A model generated the notes under the pieces. The model saw only the letters and a list, made by a program, of their open reading frames with translations. It made no database searches and was not told where the DNA came from. A stretch of 44,873 bases of DNA, taken from assembly GCA_016744725.1 (NCBI GenBank), contig JADGDW010000011.1, positions 1 through 44,873 on the forward strand, in the 5' to 3' direction. Source of the DNA: Candidatus Albibeggiatoa sp. nov. BB20. Its GTDB lineage: Bacteria; Pseudomonadota; Gammaproteobacteria; Beggiatoales; Beggiatoaceae. Below are positions 42,071 to 44,873 of the stretch, piece after piece. A program made the position numbers and the translations under genes. The number at the start of each line of letters is the position of its first letter. The stretch's first letter is position 1.

Positions 42071-42092
42071 AAAATTGAGTTCTTGGACTCAA
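42071..42092 (-). terminator. Terminator overlapping the hisN-like stop codon
   Basis: TTGAGT (42075-42080) pairs with ACTCAA (42087-42092) around a 6-base loop. On the minus strand the hairpin is followed by TTTT. The gene's TGA stop (42089-42091) lies inside the stem. Confidence 0.6.
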
Positions 42093-42865
42093 GATAAAAT
42101 ATCTAACACTTTTTGATGCAATGCCTTATCCCCAGCAGCAACAACTCGACCATCAGACTCTAAGCCCAAGGCCTTTCCTTGCCAATCGGTAATAATGCCA
42201 CCAGCTTGTTCAATAATTGGGATATGTGAACAATAGTCATACGGTGATAAATCAGCCTCCACCACCAAATCAACCAAACCCATTGCCAATAGAGCATAAG
42301 CGTAACAATCTGCGCCATACAAAGGTAATTTAATCTGCTGACATAAGCGTTCAAAGGCAATTTTATCCTGTCCTTCAAACATCAATGGTGTTGTTGCATA
42401 TAGAATGGCTTGGTTTAATTCAGGACAATTTCTGACTTTAACGGTTTGACCATTCAATGTTGTCGGCAAATTCAAACCACCCACCCAACGCTCACGGGTA
42501 ATTGGCTGGTCTATCATGCCTAAAATGGGTTGCCCATAATGTAACAACGCAATCAAAGTGCCAAATAAAGGTTTACCTGTGATAAAAGATTTTGTGCCAT
42601 CAATCGGGTCTAATACCCAAACAAATTCTGCATCCTTATTTTTTACTCCCATTTCTTCGCCATAAATACCATGTTGAGGGTACACTTGCTGAATCAACTC
42701 ACGCATAATCCGCTCAGCTTCACGGTCAGCAATGGTCACAGGGCTGGCATCCGCTTTGTCATCTACGAAAATTGGGGTACGAAAATATTGGCGAATAACT
42801 GTACCACTGGCATCCGCTAAGCGATGGGCTAAACCAATAAATTCCAAAGGTAATGTATCTAACAT
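42089..42865 (-). CDS. hisN: Inositol-monophosphatase-family phosphatase, histidinol-phosphatase-like
   Basis: The 258-residue Mg-dependent phosphatase has the family motifs GEEMG (about residue 69) and DPIDGTKSFI (about residue 86), with the second metal site in SPYDYCSHIPIIEQAGG (about residue 206). The DPIDGTKSFITG and PIIEQAGG variants are typical of HisN-type histidinol-phosphate phosphatases, which act in histidine synthesis, more than of inositol monophosphatases or CysQ. CysQ or SuhB-like function remains possible. It follows csrA after a hairpin. Confidence 0.75.
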   Translation of the reverse strand: MLDTLPLEFIGLAHRLADASGTVIRQYFRTPIFVDDKADASPVTIADREAERIMRELIQQVYPQHGIYGEEMGVKNKDAEFVWVLDPIDGTKSFITGKPLFGTLIALLHYGQPILGMIDQPITRERWVGGLNLPTTLNGQTVKVRNCPELNQAILYATTPLMFEGQDKIAFERLCQQIKLPLYGADCYAYALLAMGLVDLVVEADLSPYDYCSHIPIIEQAGGIITDWQGKALGLESDGRVVAAGDKALHQKVLDILS

Positions 42866-42888
42866 GGGATTGCTTTACTTTAGATAAG

Positions 42889-42930
42889 AGGACTGACATC
42901 CCTGTAATTGATACAGAAGCCGTCAGCCCT
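42889..42930 (-). terminator. Hairpin between csrA and hisN
   Basis: AGGACTGACATC (42889-42900) pairs with GCCGTCAGCCCT (42919-42930), with two non-standard positions and an 18-base loop. It lies just past the csrA stop (42939). No T-run is evident, so attenuation is possible; the AGGAC word again resembles the family-2 palindromes. Confidence 0.5.
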
Positions 42931-42938
42931 AAACGTGA

Positions 42939-43136
42939 TTAACTTTCTTTATCGTCTTCTGAGGAAGGTATTTTTTCTTGCTGAATACGTTGATAAATCT
43001 CTTCTCGGTGAACCGCTATGTCTTTCGGCGCATTCACACCAATTCTCACTTGATTCCCTTTGACTCCTAACACCGTCACTGTGACTTCATCACCAATCAT
43101 CAGTGATTCTCCAACACGCCTTGTCAATATTAACAT
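42939..43136 (-). CDS. csrA: CsrA, RNA-binding carbon-storage regulator
   Basis: CsrA dimers bind GGA motifs in mRNA leaders and change translation and stability. The start at 43136 is fixed by GGAGG 7 bp upstream and by the canonical opening MLILTRRVGESLMIGD; in-frame upstream codons (to 43235) are not part of the protein. The 65-residue product ends its core with RIGVNAPKDIAVHREEIYQRI. It follows lysC by 49 bp, the common gammaproteobacterial lysC-csrA order. Confidence 0.96.
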   Translation of the reverse strand: MLILTRRVGESLMIGDEVTVTVLGVKGNQVRIGVNAPKDIAVHREEIYQRIQQEKIPSSEDDKES

Positions 43137-43185
43137 AACAGTTCCTCCGTTAATTTTATGGTGCTCATTCCATCTTAAACACCTG

Positions 43186-44409
43186 TTATGCTGTGGCCTC
43201 CTCCAAACCAAAAGCCGAATGTAAAACACGCACACCTAACTCTAAATACTTCTCATCGACTACAATTGAAATCTTAATTTCAGAAGTCGAAATCATTTGG
43301 ATATTAATGCCTTCATCAGCCAATGTCCCAAACATTTTACTGGCAATGCCTGCATGAGAACGCATTCCCACACCCACCAAAGAAATTTTCACAATACAAT
43401 CATCGCCTTTAACTTCACGCGCACCCAATGCTTGAGCTGTTGCACGCAAGATGTCTTGTGCTTGCTTAAAGTCATTGCGGTGGACGGTGAAGGTGAAATC
43501 TGTCGTACCATCGGCTGCCACGTTTTGGATAATCATATCCACTTCAATATTAGCATCAGAAATCGACCCTAAAATTTTATATGCAATACCGGGTTTGTCT
43601 GGCACACCTAATATGGTTAATTTTGCTTCGTCGCGGTTAAAAGCTATGCCTGAAATTAATGCTTGTTCCATAATTTGTTCCTCTGGCACGATGAGCGTCC
43701 CTGAGCCTTCCTGAAATGATGAGAGTACACGCAATGGTACATTATATTTACTGGCGAATTCTACTGAACGAATTTGTAAGACTTTCGCACCCAAGCTGGC
43801 TAATTCCAGCATTTCCTCAAAGCAAATCTTGTCTAAACGACGTGCATGAGGTTCAATTCTGGGATCAGTTGTGTAAACACCATCAACATCAGTATAGATT
43901 TGACATTCATCTGCTTTCAAGGCAGCAGCAATCGCAACGGCGGTCGTATCTGAACCACCACGGCCTAATGTTGTAATATTGTTCTTATCATCAATGCCTT
44001 GGAATCCTGCCACCACAACAACGCGACCTTGATTCAAGTCTTCACGAATATTGTGCTCATCGATTTCTTTAATACGGGCTTTATTATGAATTGCATCGGT
44101 TTTAATACCGACTTGCCAGCCAGTATAAGAGCGTGCAGGATAGCCTTCTGAATCAAGCACCATGCTCAATAGGCTAATCGTGACTTGTTCACCAGTAGAA
44201 ACCAATACATCGTATTCACGTGGATTAGGCGGGTCAGAGATAGATTTGGCCATTTCAACAAGACGGTTGGTTTCACCACTCATTGCTGATACGACAACAA
44301 CAACATCATGTCCTTGATCGCGGTTTGCCATGACTTTGTGTGCGACATTACGAATTTTTTCAATCGAGCCAACCGAAGTACCACCATATTTTTGTACAAT
44401 CAGTGCCAT
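43186..44409 (-). CDS. lysC: Aspartokinase
   Basis: Aspartate kinase phosphorylates L-aspartate with ATP, the first step to lysine, threonine and methionine. The 407-residue monofunctional form shows KYGGTSVGS (residues 7-15), the GRGGSDTTA nucleotide-binding motif (about residue 148), and two ACT domains in the last 140 residues (ILGVPDKPGIAYKI; ISLVGVGMRSHAGIASKM), the sites for lysine/threonine feedback. It precedes csrA in one transcript. No lysine-riboswitch-like structure was visible upstream. Confidence 0.96.
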   Translation of the reverse strand: MALIVQKYGGTSVGSIEKIRNVAHKVMANRDQGHDVVVVVSAMSGETNRLVEMAKSISDPPNPREYDVLVSTGEQVTISLLSMVLDSEGYPARSYTGWQVGIKTDAIHNKARIKEIDEHNIREDLNQGRVVVVAGFQGIDDKNNITTLGRGGSDTTAVAIAAALKADECQIYTDVDGVYTTDPRIEPHARRLDKICFEEMLELASLGAKVLQIRSVEFASKYNVPLRVLSSFQEGSGTLIVPEEQIMEQALISGIAFNRDEAKLTILGVPDKPGIAYKILGSISDANIEVDMIIQNVAADGTTDFTFTVHRNDFKQAQDILRATAQALGAREVKGDDCIVKISLVGVGMRSHAGIASKMFGTLADEGINIQMISTSEIKISIVVDEKYLELGVRVLHSAFGLEEATA

Positions 44410-44873
44410 TGTTAGTCCTTTAATATTGGCTAAGCTTAAGCGTATTAAACACTATTTTACTAAAGAGATAAAGTCAGATATAGGTTTAAAGTGAGCCAGT
44501 TCTGTAAATAAAAGTATTCACTAAACTAAGACGAGTAGTTCTTTGGTTATTTTATTGCACTGCTGAAGATGTTTGAGTCACTGCTATTATGCACATACTT
44601 AGCATTTATTGCATAATCTGATTTGAGTATAGGGATTTTATAAGATACTGAATTATTTTAGATTTAAAAGTACAGCTTGGGGATATGGCAACAAAAATAG
44701 AGTAATATTGTGTTGTGGAATACGATCAAAATTTGATGCTATTAGAGCAATTAAGGTGTGATTTGAGCCATTTTATTTTATTTCCATGTATAAGGTTAAA
44801 ACCTTCGCCTTTCAGGCGAACAGATTTATCTCCCTAAACTCAAGAATGGCTTATAATATGAGAGATGGAATAC
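44410..44873. other. Gene-free right end of window with one hairpin
   Basis: No coding frame is supported. TTCGCC (44804-44809) and GGCGAA (44815-44820) form a 6 bp stem with a TTTCA loop; on the minus strand it is followed by GGTTTTAA, so it may end a gene lying beyond the window. The last bases read GGAATAC and the GTGGAATAC word also occurs near 44715, related to the family-1 repeat core. Confidence 0.4.

Noticed and set aside
44410..44873. Lysine riboswitch before lysC
   Set aside because: No conserved multi-stem aptamer pattern or associated terminator was visible on the minus strand.

Overview
The window looks like the chromosome of an AT-rich (roughly 40% G+C by eye) gammaproteobacterium. 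The housekeeping anchors are gammaproteobacterial: lysC followed by csrA, mlaF-mlaE, a 192-residue RnfB, cpoB, PBP4 (dacB) and an exbD/TonB set. The paired CheW-like genes, secreted FN3/DUF8202-type surface protein and dispersed intergenic palindromes would suit a filamentous sulfur oxidiser of the Thiotrichales (Beggiatoa-like). That placement is inference from gene style, not a database match.

Layout. (1) 83-2133: a Type II restriction-modification island, with a Dam-like adenine methylase divergent from a controller gene and a PD-(D/E)XK endonuclease. (2) 2239-5909: a small accessory element of unknown class, with membrane/coiled-coil proteins, a divergent XRE repressor with repeated operator-like sites, a tandem helix-turn-helix protein, a (GAAAA)7 microsatellite and a nonsense-riddled pseudogene. 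(3) 6297-11049: envelope genes, comprising an unknown secreted protein, a triple SH3b protein, DacB and the GDP-mannose enzyme ManC/AlgA. (4) 11364-12390: a decayed IS607-type element with a tnpA reduced to its two ends and a tnpB cut off after the second RuvC motif. (5) 12526-22342: very large secreted proteins (1557 aa FN3/Pro-rich, 1070 aa beta-helix), a DUF2259-like protein and a possible glycosyltransferase. (6) 22434-26654: methyltransferase-cpoB pair, mlaFE and rnfB. (7) 26750-33483: a sensory and ion-channel cluster made of a periplasmic binding protein, a hybrid histidine kinase, a glutamate-receptor-like channel with a non-canonical pore, and a membrane protein that is a tandem duplication resembling voltage-sensor modules. 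(8) 33522-37104: an operon of two CheW-like proteins plus TonB, a repeat-filled 0.8 kb gap, a small membrane protein and ExbD. (9) 37175-44409: homoserine dehydrogenase, two unrecognised proteins, a periplasmic sulfurtransferase, HisN-like phosphatase, CsrA and aspartokinase.

How the genes fit together. lysC and hom belong to the aspartate-family pathway, though they are about 5 kb apart and convergently oriented. MlaF/MlaE, CpoB, DacB, TonB and ExbD are envelope maintenance and energy-coupling parts. The most unusual content is region 7, where a ligand-gated channel homologue lacks both the standard selectivity-filter sequence and the usual amino-acid-binding arginine and is followed by a duplicated voltage-sensor-like protein. 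Also notable are the CheW-CheW-TonB operon, the IS607 relic, and two families of dispersed intergenic repeats shared between distant gaps.

No tRNA, rRNA or CRISPR array was seen.
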